A stretch of DNA of 64,000 bases from Peromyscus leucopus (GCF_004664715.2 NC_051083.1:93711920-93775919), one strand, 5' to 3'; positions 35,701 to 50,239 are shown, counted from the stretch's first letter. The notes: generated by a model not told the origin, from the sequence alone. Made by a program: numbers and translations.

Positions 35701-36080
35701 AAGCACCTCAGGTCACCCCCAAAGATACCCTGTACCCCCAAAATACCTATTCAGAACTTCAGCCAAGCCACCTTCCAGCTGTTTCATGCCTTTCAGTTAG
35801 AAAGTGTCCATTTGTCTTACTAGGGTAGGAAAATGGGAGGGAGCCAGCTTCTAAATTTGCCTTCTAGAGACTTCTAAATTTGCCCTATACTAGCATCCAC
35901 CTCCCCAAGGGATGAAAGACCGTCTCCAGACCACACTGGGTACAGCTAGAGTATATGTGGGTGATTCATATCATCCCTGGTCTGGTATGATGAAGACAGC
36001 TGTGGGGTCTTTGCTGAATTATTTATCTTTCATGTAATTGCTCCAAATCTCACCTCCCCCACAAATAGTCTAACGCTCAG
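32741..36080. other. Intronic sequence, mostly unique
   Basis: No exon can be supported. The longest open frame (minus strand, 34207-34746) has no splice support and no recognisable domain. A decayed MER5-like tail is possible at 32955-32995. Confidence 0.45.
35085..35205 (+). mobile_element. L2 LINE 3' end fragment
   Basis: AGCTAGACTGGTAGCTCTTCG followed by GAGTAGGTACTCAATAAATAC is the L2 3' terminal arrangement. Confidence 0.7.
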
Positions 36081-36082
36081 CT

Positions 36083-36220
36083 CTAATTAGTTGATTCCAG
36101 ATAAACAACCCACCTGCCACTGAAGTATTTGGAATTCTTAGCTAGTGAACAACTGCATCACTCTCATAGTGTCAAAGCCTCCCACATCTTCTACAAACCT
36201 TGTACTAGTTTAATTAATTA
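36083..36220. promoter_or_regulatory. Candidate homeodomain-site cluster
   Basis: A perfect palindrome CTAATTAG lies at 36083-36090. CAGATAAACAAC (forkhead-like) follows near 36098, and TTTAATTAATTAA lies around 36209-36221. The stretch is repeat-free and about 1.2 kb upstream of the first coding exon. A regulatory function is inference. Confidence 0.25.
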
Positions 36221-37283
36221 ACTCCTAGTCATCTGTTTCGAAGAACCCTGGCTAGAACTTTAATTTTAGAGAATGGATATACTGAGGTAAGGCACCTAGG
36301 CTCATCTGCTATACCTGAAAGCCTGAGTCTCTTGGTTCTGGTCCTCTCTCTTCCATCCCTGCCTACTTTGTCCTTCTTCTAGATCATCATTCCCTGTGTT
36401 ACTATCTCCCTTATCCCTGGCACCCAGTGTCCCCACAAACATCACTTTCCCTACACCCCCACTACTCGGGGCTCTTCACCCAAATGCTCCACCTGGGCCT
36501 ATCTGCCTGAAATATGCCTCACCCTGGCCCTCAGTGTGCAATCTTTATACAGCTAGCTCTATGCAACTGCTAGCCTTCAGGAGCTTAAGTTGTAGGCATT
36601 GAGAGAACAACATGGAATCTCCCCCACGTGTGAGGGAAGTATTCCCTCTTTCCTCAGCCTCGACTGAGTTTCAGATCTATCAGCCACCTCAAGAAGATGC
36701 TCCCCTTCTGGCCCACAGGAGCCATTTTCCAGCTGTCCCATTAAGTGAAATAAGTTGGCATTCTGTACAATTGTGTAAAGTAATGGTCCTGAACATTAGC
36801 ACGCTTGTTTATATATGCCACCTAAATAGTTCCTTTTTATATATCACCTAATAGACATTAAAGTTTAAAATTGTACAAGGACTTCGTGAAGATGTTCCTC
36901 GTTCTGGAATGATTTCACATTTCCTTTCCCACTTATTCGCCTGCTTTTGTGGTCTGTTCCCTGGGGGGTTAGTTTCCTTTAGGGAGTTAATAGCCAATTA
37001 AGATAGGTGATACCAGTTAACTTCAGAACAATACATTTGCATGTAGGCTTCTTCTCGAGTCCCAACATCAAAGAGAATGAGTGTGACTTGCAATTCCCAT
37101 GTCACCAGTTTCTCCTGAAGACAAGCAGCTTCTCCCTGCTAGCTCCCTCTTACTCCAGTATGAACTACAAGGTAGTCATCGCTTCTGCTGGTCCCAAATT
37201 ATGAACGAAGTGAAGCTGTGATCTCCCAGGTATCATAGCCAGAACCATAACTGATGTCCCTCCCAGCTGGCTTTGAGGCTTAG

Positions 37284-37676
<393 letters not shown>

Positions 37677-37804
37677 TAGGAGACACATCATACCTTGGAT
37701 GAGAAAGTGCCATTCAATTTATTTCAACGAGTATTTATAGAATGCCTACTCTGAGCCCAGCAGTGCTGTAGGGAAGCACAAGACCCATCTCCTATCCTCA
37801 CGAA

Positions 37805-38939
<1,135 letters not shown>

Positions 38940-39118
38940 GTGGGGCTAGAGAGATGGCTCAGTGGTTAAGAATACTGACTGCTCTTCCAGAGGACCTGGG
39001 TTCAACTCCCAGCATCCATACAGCAGCTCACAACTGTCTGTAATTCCAGTTCCAGGGGACCTGATACCCATGGCAAAACACCAATGCACATAAAATAAAA
39101 ATAAATAAAATTTAAAAC
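38940..39118 (+). mobile_element. B2 SINE
   Basis: TGGGGCTAGAGAGATGGCTCA, TGACTGCTCTTCCAGAGGAC and CCAGTTCCAGGGGACCTGATA, then an A-rich tail. Confidence 0.93.
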
Positions 39119-39484
39119 TTGATTTTTTAAAAAAATAAATAAATAAAGAGCCACAAAAAGCTAGAGACTGCCAGGCCCTACTCTATAAAAGATGGGCTGG
39201 TCCATGCAGCTACTGGATACAGAGGATGTTTGCTTGTATATGAGGAGGCCATGACAAAAGATGAAGTATTCTACAGAAGGTCAGCTCCGAAGACCCACAA
39301 ACCATTTGTGCAAAAGGTAGATCAATAGCACCAGTGACATGGATAGGTCCAAGGCCCAAGAAGGAAGTTGCATTCGATGAGGACCTCTTCACTCCAAGCT
39401 AGGGAGAGAGGGAAGAAGGAAAGGAATTAAGTAAAGTAGCCCCCACCTACGAGACTGTTATTTTCATTTTGTTGGCTTTTTTAT

Positions 39485-39705
39485 TTGTTTGTTTTAGAGA
39501 CAAGGTCTTGTGTAGCCCTGGCTATCCTGATATCAGCCAGGCTGGCTCTAGACTTAAAGGAATTGTCCTGCCTCTGTCTCTTGAATGTTAGGATTATAGG
39601 TGTGCACCACCACATCTAGTTTATGTGGTTCTGGGGAGTGAGCCCACTGCAGAGTGTATGCGAAGCAACTACTCTACCAGCTGAGTTACATCCCTAGCCA
39701 AAGCT
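39485..39705 (-). mobile_element. B4-like SINE, antisense (B1 part joined to ID-like part)
   Basis: An antisense B1-like piece (TTGTGTAGCCCTGGCTATCC, then GGATTATAGGTGTGCACCACC) runs straight into an antisense ID-like head ending CTCTACCAGCTGAGTTACATC. That order is the B4 layout. Confidence 0.7.
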
Positions 39706-39838
39706 AGTTGGTTTTGACAGAAATTGATAGACATAATGAAACAAACAGAAGGAACTGTCCCTTGGAAGATCCAATAACCATCATTTATTCAGTTCTCACT
39801 GACAGCAATCAACTATTTGTATTCTTTGCTTTGTTCTG

Positions 39839-39974
39839 TTTTTGAGACAGGATCTTATGCAGTCTAAGTTGACCTTTAAATCACTGTGTAGTTAAGACTG
39901 ACCTTGAACTCCTAATCCTCCTGCCTCAACTTCCCAAGTACTAGGATTATAGGTGTGGGCCACTTTATCTGGCT
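39839..39974 (-). mobile_element. B1 SINE, antisense
   Basis: TTTTTGAGACAGGATCTTATG, ACTGACCTTGAACTCCTAATC and ACTAGGATTATAGGTGTGGGC. Confidence 0.85.
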
Positions 39975-40371
39975 TAATCAGCTATTTTAAGTACTATACA
40001 TTTATCATCTCATTTATCTTCCCAACATTCTATGATGTATAGGTACTGTCATTTTCTCAGTTAACAGATAAGTGACTGGGAGACATAAGAAGTCTCACTC
40101 AAGGTCATACAGTAAATTGTGACTGCAGGATTAGAGCCCAGTTCTTCATGACTGCGAAGAGTATGATTGTCAACCCCATGCTCACAATTTGTGAAATCAC
40201 TGAACTGTCATGAGGCCTAGCAAATGTCAATGCTGTCCCATTGGTGACTCCTACATGAGTCCCAGGGGCCAGAGCCATTGAGATATACTCAGGTGACTTT
40301 TTATTTTTGCCCATGGGCTTGAACTCCATGAATGCTGGGCCATAAAACCTCACCTCTCGACTGTCTTCACT

Positions 40372-40508
40372 TTTTTATCTTGACACAGGGTCTTGCTAAA
40401 TTTCCCAGACTAGCCTTGAACTTAGTTAGTAGCCCCAGCACCCTTGCACTTCAGATTTTCCTGTCTCAGCCTCCCTAGCAGTTGGGATTATAGGCCTGTG
40501 CCATCATT
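40372..40508 (-). mobile_element. B1 SINE, antisense
   Basis: GACACAGGGTCTTGCTAAATT, CCTGTCTCAGCCTCCCTAGC and GGGATTATAGGCCTGTGCC. Confidence 0.8.
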
Positions 40509-40747
40509 GACATAGTCAATATGTATAAGTTTGGGAAGTCAATAGGCAGCGCCCTTCTCTGTGGAGAGAAAAGTTGGGAATCTGGCCTTTTTAAAATGGC
40601 CACAAATAATAATCAAGGCCAGTTAGAGAGTGGGGCATATCATTTAGCTTTTCTTTAGGGTTTGAATCATGCTGTACCCAACTTCATTCTCTTTCTGTCT
40701 CTGAAAAGCTGTTCTCAAGAAAGATGGAAAAAAAGGGAGGGAGGGAT

Positions 40748-40859
40748 GAAGGAAGGAAGGAAGGAAGGAAGGGAAGGAAGGAAGGAAGGAAGGAAGGAAG
40801 GAAGGAAGGAAGGAAGGAAGGAAGGAAGGAAGGAAGGAAGGGAAGGAAGGAAGGAAGGG
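40748..40859. repeat. Tetranucleotide microsatellite (GAAG)n
   Basis: About 28 GAAG units with a few extra G interruptions. Together with the G-rich lead-in it forms a homopurine stretch of more than 100 bases on the + strand. Chance frames on both strands cross it. Confidence 0.97.
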
Positions 40860-41395
40860 ACTTTTCTAGAAAGCGGAGGCAGCACCACTGTGACCCCCCT
40901 CTGTCTCTACCTTTTGCTTTAGCCAAGGCGGTTAGCTTTCCCATAGGTCAGTTCTTAACCTCACCATTGGAGATGAGAAGGCAGCAAGCAGATTGCCTGC
41001 TGCCTGGGGACCTGTACTTTGTTTACACATTTGGAGGGGATAGCTTCTCTCAGTGTTGGAGAAGTGTAAACCCTTTTGGTCTTAGAATCCATCCCCCTAC
41101 CTCCCAGCATATGAGTGCCTAAACCATTTCAGACTAAATACTGATATTCAAGTAAGAAGACTGCTTCCCCTGCTCTTGTCACTTGTACCACCTCCAGCAG
41201 TCAGAAGCCATTCATTTTGCCTAAGTGAACCCCTCAAATGAGACAGAAGTCTCTGTCCCTCTTTAGAACCAAGCGACCAGACACTTAGAGCCGCATCTTA
41301 GCCATGGGCCTGTTGCTCCTAGGCCACGCTCTGCGAAAGGGTCTCTACTCCAGTCTCTCTCTTCATTCCTCTGCCCTCCATAGGCAGAAGACTGA

Positions 41396-42839
<1,444 letters not shown>

Positions 42840-43335
42840 ATCCATCCAGTTATTCAGTGAACATGTGTTTATTGTCTGTTATGCACCAGATACCACTGTA
42901 GGCATTGAATAAGACACAAAACTTCTTGGCTTATTAACATTTGCAATATAGTAAAAAGAAACACCCCTAAACAGTGGACAGGTTGAATAATTGTATGTAC
43001 AATAAATAAAAAGTAAATAAAGATCTTTGAAGAATAGAAAGTATATAGGGTAAAGGAAGGTCAGATTGCCGGACCCAATGGTGCAAAATGTAACCTTAAA
43101 CACAATGCCCAGTATTGGCTTTATTGAGAAGGTGATGTGTGAAGAAAGACATGGAGGCAAATACATTGGAAAAAGAAGAGCTAGTGTAAAGGCCCGTAAG
43201 ATGGCACTGTGTCTGCCCTGAAGGCAGAACAGGGAGATGCCCCAAGAGTCTGGTAAGACAATGGAGAGAATGTTGTAGAAGATAAATCCAGATTGTGGAG
43301 AGCCCTGTAAGTCATTATCAAAACTAGCTTTCTTC
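42840..43335 (+). mobile_element. Old mammalian interspersed repeat (same family as 28260-28760)
   Basis: TATGCACCAGATACCACTGTA, TATTGAGAAGGTGATGTGTGA and GGAGAGCCCTGTAAGTCATTA occur in the order seen in the 28.3 kb copy. The class is not assigned. Confidence 0.6.
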
Positions 43336-43631
43336 ATAATGGAATGGGGAGAACTGGCAAGGACTGGAGCAGGTGACTGTATGTCCCTTCCCTATTCAAG
43401 ATAAACTGCTCCCTGAAGATTCTCCCTATAGTACAATTCTTTGCTCTGGTAATTTCCCAGATCTTGGAGCTGATTGACTAATGGACTTTGTCTCAACAAA
43501 TGTGGGAAATGTTCATTAAAAGTCCTTAGACAGGAGTCCTAGACAAAAATAAATAACCAAAATCAAGGTAGCTTTGATATTATTGTTGCTGGTGGTGGTG
43601 GTGGAGGAGAAGGTGGTGGTAGTTGTGGTGG

Positions 43632-43735
43632 TATTTGAGTCAGAGTCTTGCTATGTAGTCCAGGCTTGCCTCAAACTCATTACCTTGCTGCCTCAGCCAG
43701 CTAAGTGCTAAAATTATAGGTGTGTGGTGTCAGAC
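43632..43735 (-). mobile_element. B1 SINE, antisense
   Basis: TTGAGTCAGAGTCTTGCTATG, GTCCAGGCTTGCCTCAAACTC and AAATTATAGGTGTGTGGTG. A GGT-rich run precedes it at 43588-43632. Confidence 0.82.
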
Positions 43736-44526
43736 TCGGCATGACTCTCCTTGGATGCCTTTGTCCCTATAAACATCTGAAAAAGGCCAACAGGGAGAGG
43801 GAAAACTCCTTCAGGGAAAACTATTCCCATTTCACTTAGTTATTTTAAAAGATTATGTATTCCTGCGAGAGAATTTTCATACCCCACAGCCTCTTTGATC
43901 GTTGGCATAATTCTTGTTGGAAGAGTTTTGAATTCTTCATCCTTTGAATATTTGCTATCTGGAGAGTCTGGACTTCCATCTGTTGCTCCTTGGCTCTCGT
44001 TTTTTGGTCCCTCAATTAAAACAAATCTGCTGAGTATGAGTCACAATAACCAAATGACCTCCTCTGGGTTTTTCCTTTGAGTTTCTTTTCTTGCTTAAAT
44101 ACCAAATTGCCAATAATCATCGTACATGGTTCCCAGGACTCTCTGGCTGTGTGCCCTTTGAGTTCTATAATTCAGGCCTGTAGTTTTCCTTGAGAATTTT
44201 CTAGCCTACAGATAAAATCGTACCTAGGGTTTAGTGATTTCTGCAAAGAATGTGAGAAGGACTATGAAAAGAAAACCTGAAAAATGACAACCCCAGAGGT
44301 AATGCTAATACCATTGCTGAGTGCCCGTGTGAACCAATATGGATGGTTTTGTGTCAGCTTCCACAAATGATGGGAAGCAAGGCATCCATGCAGATCCTCA
44401 GATTACCCTCTGTCCTAATCCATATACTGGAATGCAACCCAGGGGAACATTCTGGTGTTGCTTCTTGTACTAGATGAATACCTAGTGCATGATATACTGC
44501 TCTCCTGTTCCCTCTTTTCTCTGTAG

Positions 44527-44572
44527 GAGTGCTAAGGAAGCCATCGTTCTTACAGTTCTGCACACTCATCAG
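44527..44572 (+). CDS. Frmpd3: Frmpd3 exon, end of the PDZ domain (46 bp)
   Basis: A short exon between TTTTCTCTGTAG (ends 44526) and a strong donor GTGAGT at 44573. It completes the split arginine and adds SAKEAIVLTVLHTHQ, ending in phase 0 at about residue 99. IVLTVLH is the last strand of the PDZ fold. Its reading frame agrees with both neighbours: 37338-37485 (148 bases), 103 and 46 bases sum to exactly 99 codons. The next intron is the longest between coding exons here, about 13.7 kb. Confidence 0.92.
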
Positions 44573-45027
44573 GTGAGTGAGCCTCTGTGCCATCTGCCCT
44601 TCATCCTGCCTCCTGCCTAAGAAAAGAGGACTCCATCTTAGAAAGTGGCAGCCTAAGATGGAAAAGGGATCAGAGACCTAGGAGGGAAGAGGGATAAGAA
44701 AATAGAGCAGACCTGAGAGGCACAGATTTAGGAGTGAACTTAAATACGATCTCTCCGGCCATATCCAGGGCTGAAAATTTTGAAGAGCTGTGCAGTGCTA
44801 TGCTCTGTAACATATCCTCTGCTTAACCAAGCTAAATTGCCCACCTGCCTCAGCTTAGAGCCTGTCTTCCACCATGTTTTTGCTATGCTCCACCTGAATG
44901 TGACCATCTCCCATAAAGTTCTGCCAGCTAGTGAGCGCTACTTTATTTATCCACATAAAGACTAAATGACCTGTGACGTGTGAGACCTAGTGCTATATTT
45001 GAAGCATTTCAGATAAAAATTGCTGCA

Positions 45028-45290
45028 AAGTCTGGGAATAATAACTCAATGATAAAGTACCTGTCTGGCATGCTCAGTGTCATGGGTTTGACTCCTAGCT
45101 CCATGCAAACAATTAATTAATTGAAAAATGAGGTTATACAGGGTGGTGGGGGGAGTTTGCACCTTTAAGCCCAGCACTTGGAAGGCAGAGGAAGGATCTC
45201 CGTGATTTCTAAGCCACCCTAGTCTACATAGCCAGTTTCAGGCCAACCAGAGTTACATAGTGAAATCCAGTCGGACAAGAGCTTCATTTT
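45028..45290 (+). mobile_element. B4-like SINE (ID-like head plus B1 part)
   Basis: ATAACTCAATGATAAAGTACC and CATGGGTTTGACTCCTAGCTC form an ID-like head, followed by TTTAAGCCCAGCACTTGGAAG and GGCCAACCAGAGTTACATAG of B1 type. Confidence 0.7.
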
Positions 45291-46171
45291 TCTCGTGATA
45301 CATTCAGAAGCTGGCTGTGTGACCTTGGGTGAGTCCCCTTTTCTAATCTGTTCTTTGATCTGTAAATTGAGGTTTCAAGCTGGACAACATTTGCTAAACA
45401 TGCATTATCATAATAATCAACACAAGTGCTATTAGAAGGGAAAATTTCCAGTTTCCCTCTCCTAGAAACTGGATTCTGTCAGAGTCCATTACTAGCATGT
45501 ATCCTTATGGCAACCTTAACTTAAACCACTAACCCAGATGCAAAATCTGTAAAACTTCCAACCCTCACTCTCCTCCAGCCCATCTGTCCTTTCCTAGTGT
45601 CACGAAAGTTCCTATACCCCAGCACTGATGGCCCACCCCATTGAAGGAGACGGAACCAAAGTTGGACCTCGAGAAAGGGCAGGATTTCCCAGACACTGGA
45701 CACAGAGGGAAAGATTTTTCAATGAGAGACATGTTTGAACATAAAGCCAGAAATGGAGCACTGGTGTAAGCCTAGGCTCTAAGTCAAGAAACGTGGTTCA
45801 AATCAAACCAGGAACCAGCTACCTTGCTCCATGGTGTCCAGTTCTTTTCAGGCTTACACATACATGTGAACACACATACATACACTTGCATATACACACA
45901 TGCTCAACACATACATATAACACTCGCACACTAGCTACAACGACATGCAAAAAGCACCAGGCAAACAGACTTTAGATTCTTGCATTTCTCTAGCTCTGAG
46001 AAGACAAGCCCTGGTCCTCTGTGGGTGTTATGAACAGTTCTTTCCCACCTTACTGTTCAATGTGCAGATGCCTGGTGAGCCATGGACAGTCACTCCCTAC
46101 CTGTCCTGTCTTGAAAACAGTAACTCGTTCTGCCCTCAAAGCATGCATTTTGTAAGGCTAGAATTTACTAT

Positions 46172-46305
46172 GCTGAGCCAGGCATGGTAGTCCATACCTG
46201 TAATTCCAGCGCTCAGAAGGCAGAGGCAGGAGGATCAATTGAAAGGCAGTCTCAGCTATATAGTGTGCTCAAGGCCAGCCTGGGTTACATGAGATCCCGT
46301 GTCCA
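46172..46305 (+). mobile_element. B1 SINE
   Basis: GAGCCAGGCATGGTAGTCCAT, CCAGCGCTCAGAAGGCAGAGG and AAGGCCAGCCTGGGTTACATG. Confidence 0.85.
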
Positions 46306-46499
46306 CTCTCCTTGCCTCCACTAGTAACAAGACTTTGCTACTCTGGTCAGAGGTACATTGTGGATTACTCTGTTAATCTGGTCTTTTCAAATGTCACCTT
46401 TCTCACCGATGCTTTTCTTGACTACCCTTTCTAAGACAGCATTTATCCATCATTATCTCTGGATACTGCTTCATTTTTCCTCAAAGCTCAAATACTATT

Positions 46500-47140
46500 T
46501 TTTGTATTGACTCTTTTTATTCTGCTCTTATATATTACATCTGAACTGCAGTTTCCCCTTCCTCTTCGACTCCCAGTCTCCCAGCACACACACCTCCCCT
46601 CTCCCCAGATCCACTCCACCTCCTTTTCTCTTCAGAAAAAGTCAGGCCTCCCAGGGAGATCAACCAAACATGGCCTATCAGGTTCCAATAAGATTAGGAA
46701 CATCCCCTCATATTAAGGCTGGATAAAGCAACCCAGTAAGAGGAAAAGGGTCCCAAGAGCAGGCAAAAGAGTCAATGACAGCCTCCAACTCTCACTGTTA
46801 AGAGACCTACCAAAACACCAAGCAACTCAGCCATAACATATGAAGAGAATCTAGGTCAGACCCCTACAGGCTCCCTGATCTCTGAGAACCCCCATGAGTC
46901 CCAGCCAATTGATTCTGAAGGCCATGTTCTTGTGGTGTCCCTAACCCCTCAGGCTCCTACAATCCTTCATCTCCCTCCTCTGCAGGACTCCCTGAGCTCT
47001 GCCTAATGTTTGGCTGTGGGTCTCTGCATCTGCTCCCATCAGTTGCTGGATGAAGTCTCTCTAATGATAATATGCTAGACTCATTCCAATCTACAAGTAT
47101 AACAGAGTAGCTTTAGGAATCATTTCATTTACATTTTTTT
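46500..47140 (-). mobile_element. Rodent L1 3' UTR, antisense
   Basis: Antisense L1 3' blocks in order: AGGCTGGATAAAGCAACCCAG, AAGGGTCCCAAGAGCAGGCA, ACACCAAGCAACTCAGCCATA, TGGCTGTGGGTCTCTGCATC and TTTAGGAATCATTTCATTT. No coding part remains. Confidence 0.88.
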
Positions 47141-47185
47141 TTCTGCTGGTCACAAACACTGTTTTTGGTTGTTGATGTTTTGGTT

Positions 47186-47330
47186 TTAGTTTTCTGAGAC
47201 AGGGTTTCTCTGTATGTACCCCTGACTGTTCTAGAACTTTCTCTGTAGACCAGGCTAGCCTCAAACTAACAGAGATTCCCTGCCTCTGCCTCCCAAGTGC
47301 TGGGATTAAAGGTATGTGCCACCACTGAGC
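47186..47330 (-). mobile_element. B1 SINE, antisense
   Basis: TCTGAGACAGGGTTTCTCTGT, TGTAGACCAGGCTAGCCTC and GTGCTGGGATTAAAGGTATGT. Confidence 0.93.
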
Positions 47331-47467
47331 AAATACTGTATTTTAAATCATTTTCTTTTGAACTAATTATAGTCACAGAGAGTTGCAAAATTAGTATAGA
47401 GACATAATGTGTATTATATAGCCTGTTGCTACTAATGACTACATCTTTCATAACTATAAAATGTAAT

Positions 47468-47617
47468 ATTGCCAGGTGATGGTGGCATACGCCTTTAATA
47501 CCAGCACTTGGGAGGCAGAGCCAGGCGAATCTCTATGAGTTTGAGGCCAGCATGGTCTACAGAGTGAGATCCAGGACAGGCACCAAAACTACATAGAGAA
47601 ACCCTGTCTCAAAAAAT
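47468..47617 (+). mobile_element. B1 SINE, cricetid type
   Basis: GCCAGGTGATGGTGGCATACG, TGGGAGGCAGAGCCAGGCG and CAGGACAGGCACCAAAACTAC. The flanks AATGTAATAT and AATGCAATAT are a likely target-site duplication with one mismatch. Confidence 0.93.
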
Positions 47618-47639
47618 GCAATATCAAAATTAAGAAGTC

Positions 47640-48182
47640 AGAGCAATGGCTCATGCCTGTAATCCCAGCACTTCAAAAGTTGAGGCAAGAAATTTTGAGT
47701 GACAGGAAAGCAGAATGATGTATTAGTCAGGGTTCTCTAGAGGACCAGAACATATAGAACAGAGCTTCAGTTCAGTCCACAAGGCTGGATGTCTCATCTG
47801 CTCTTCGGTATATGCTGTCTCAAAGTAGGCTCCAATGCCAATAAAGGAATGGACTTACTAGCAAGGTGAGAACAAGCAGGCAAAGAGAGCAAGCTTCCTT
47901 CTTCCATGTCCTTTATACAGGCTGCCAGCAGAAGGTGTGGCCCAGATTAAAGGTCTTCCTGCCTCAAAATATCTAGATTAAAATGTACCTTGTCATCCGA
48001 AAAGATCCAGGTTAAAAGTGGGTCTTCCCACTTGAAATGGTTTAATTAAGAAAAAATCCCTCACAGGTGTAATCAGCTGCTTGGGTTTTAGTTCATTCCA
48101 GATGTAGTCAAGTTAACAGCCAATAACAGTCATCATCCATAAGCTACATAGCAAGACCCTGCTTCAAAAAGAAGAAACACAC
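47640..48182 (+). mobile_element. B1 SINE split by another element
   Basis: The left half (ATGGCTCATGCCTGTAATCCC to AGGCAAGAAATTTTGAG) ends near 47700. The right half (AGCTACATAGCAAGACCCTG plus A-rich tail) resumes near 48140. The intervening 410 bases are the rodent repeat at 47718-48130. Confidence 0.75.
47718..48130 (-). mobile_element. Rodent interspersed repeat (URR1-like, family name tentative)
   Basis: It begins ATGTATTAGTCAGGGTTCTC and contains TTCAGTCCACAAGGCTGGATG, CTGCCAGCAGAAGGTGTGGC and GATGTAGTCAAGTTAACAGCC. Its last 130 bases match 127-262 in reverse complement. It lies inside a B1, so it inserted after that B1. No clean target-site duplication could be fixed. Confidence 0.7.
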
Positions 48183-48189
48183 ATACATT

Positions 48190-48810
48190 TTTTTCAGGAT
48201 TACAGCCCTGATCCTATACATATACATGGTTTCGTGTGAATTTATCAATGTTGTGCATACAGCAATACAATCAAAAGACAGATTTTTGTGGAAAAATCTA
48301 CCACATAAAAGATCACTTATGGTGCCCTTATATGGACACACCCTCTCCTCCCACTCCATCTGAAATCCCTGTTAACTACTAATCTGTTCCCCATTTCTGT
48401 ATTATTTCAACAATACTATGAAAATGGAACAATATGGCATACTATCACATGGAACCATTGGGACTTAGCTTTGTTTCACTCAGCATATTGCCCTTGAGAT
48501 TCATTCAAATTGTGTGTAGCAATATTTTGTTGCCTTTATTATAGAATAGTATCCCATGGTGTGAATCTACGAGTTTAGTTAATCATTCACCATTGAAGGG
48601 CCTCTGGGTTGCATCTAATTTGGGGCTATTATGAATAAAGCTGCTATAAACATTTGTGTTTCTTGTGAGCATAAAAACTCATTCCTCTGGGATAAATGCT
48701 CAAGAGTGTGATTGCTAGGTCATATAGTAAGTGTGGGTTTAGTTCAAATAACTGCCAGATTGTTTTTCCAGAGTGGCTTTATCATCTTACATTCCCTTGA
48801 AACAGTATGT
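48190..48810 (-). mobile_element. L1M-type LINE fragment, antisense
   Basis: TTCACTCAGCATATTGCCCTT, ATCCCATGGTGTGAATCTACG, TTATGAATAAAGCTGCTATAA and TGATTGCTAGGTCATATAGTA are antisense L1M 3' ORF2/UTR blocks. Confidence 0.9.
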
Positions 48811-48834
48811 TAATATGTTTATTATCTATATCCC

Positions 48835-48945
48835 TCATTAGAATGTCACCTTGAAAGGCTGGAGACTATGTTTTCTTACAGCTCTATCCCAAACACCTGG
48901 AACAGCATCTGGCACAGAAGTATTAATAAATACTGTTTGGAGGAA
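48835..48945 (+). mobile_element. L2 LINE 3' end
   Basis: AGAATGTCACCTTGAAAGGC, AGCTCTATCCCAAACACCTGG and CATCTGGCACAGAAGTATTAA then AATAAATACTG follow L2 3' order. Confidence 0.82.
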
Positions 48946-49289
48946 GGAAGCCCAGGTTCCAGCCATCTAAAGAAACCTAAACTCAAATTACCAGACTGAT
49001 ATGCAGAATGAGAATCTAACATTTTCCCCATATCCATCGTAACCTCCTCCCTCCCATTCCACCCACATCTGATGCCACAGCTTCTCTACCTCCAGGCCCC
49101 TCCCTTTGTGATGGCCAGGTTGTTTTCCTTTTCCTCCTTGGGCATTTCTTAGTTCTTATTGGCCTTCTGATTATTCTCTTTGTGTTACTTGAGTTCTCGT
49201 CTAATAATGTTCATTCCCTTTAAAACCTGGCTCATTGTACCTATCTTTCAAACAGAATTGCCCGACTAAACATAATGAGGGCTTCTTAC

Positions 49290-49415
49290 TCATTCACTCA
49301 TTCATGGAGTATTTATCAAATGCCTGATATTCTGGCCACTTACATAGGCTTGGAATATAGCTGTTCATAGAACAGCCACACCTCCAGCCCTCAGTAGCTC
49401 ACATTCCAGTACCTG
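49290..49415 (+). mobile_element. Old mammalian repeat fragment
   Basis: TCATTCACTCATTCATGGAGT, TGCCTGATATTCTGGCCACTT and CTCAGTAGCTCACATTCCAG resemble the start of the family at 28260 and 42840. Confidence 0.5.
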
Positions 49416-50239
49416 GCTTTGTTCTCTCCAAATCCTGGGAGCATAGATGTAGGTAGGCACATACACAGGTGGTGTAGTATGATCACTGTGAATTTGAGGT
49501 TATCCTTAGCTAGGAAGTTCTAGGCCAGTGTGGGCTACCGAGTGAGACCCTGAGGTGGGGAGAGAGACAGACTGAAAGAGAGCGAGAGAAAGAGATTGCT
49601 AAGGAATAAAGACAGGATGTAATGCAGAGTGGGAAATGCTTCTCCGGAGTACAAGGGCTACTTATCAGAGGTCCAGTCCTGAGTCTGGAACTTGTAAGTG
49701 AAGTGGCCTCAAGTAAGACACTTAACAGTCATGATTCTCAATTTCTCCTCCTGAAATAAAGAAAATAGAGTCTACAAGGATGAGTTCTTTTCAGGATTTA
49801 AGATTGTAATCTATGTGAAATATTGAAGCAACTGTTCACCATGCACTAAGTCAGTGTTCACAGTTGTTTAGAACTGTCTTAACAATATTCAACTAAGAGA
49901 ATCTTCTCTCTCAAGCTATAGTGAAAATTTCTTGAAGACCCCAGTCCCAGTATACACTCAATATTATACCCCCATATCAAGCAGGCACTTAGCATTTTAG
50001 AGGTGCAAGGAAACTACTGCCTCTTAATGGAATCTTGCCATGTTAATGTTTGGGTACCAAATCTTCGAGAAGACAGCTCACTGATAGGTCTAGGATGTGA
50101 CAGACAATTCAATATTTGTAATGACATCCCATAAGTGATTCTGGTGATCAGTGGGATTTAGGAAACACTGGATCAGATAATCTCTAAGGCACTGGTTGAT
50201 AATGGTCTAATGCTTGCTCCTTCATTTGGCGCCTGGTAA

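Noticed and set aside
40662..41122. Lys/Gly/Arg/Glu-rich open frames on both strands
   Set aside because: Translation of the GAAG microsatellite.
42879..43337. 152-codon open frame on the minus strand
   Set aside because: It lies inside an old interspersed repeat read in antisense.
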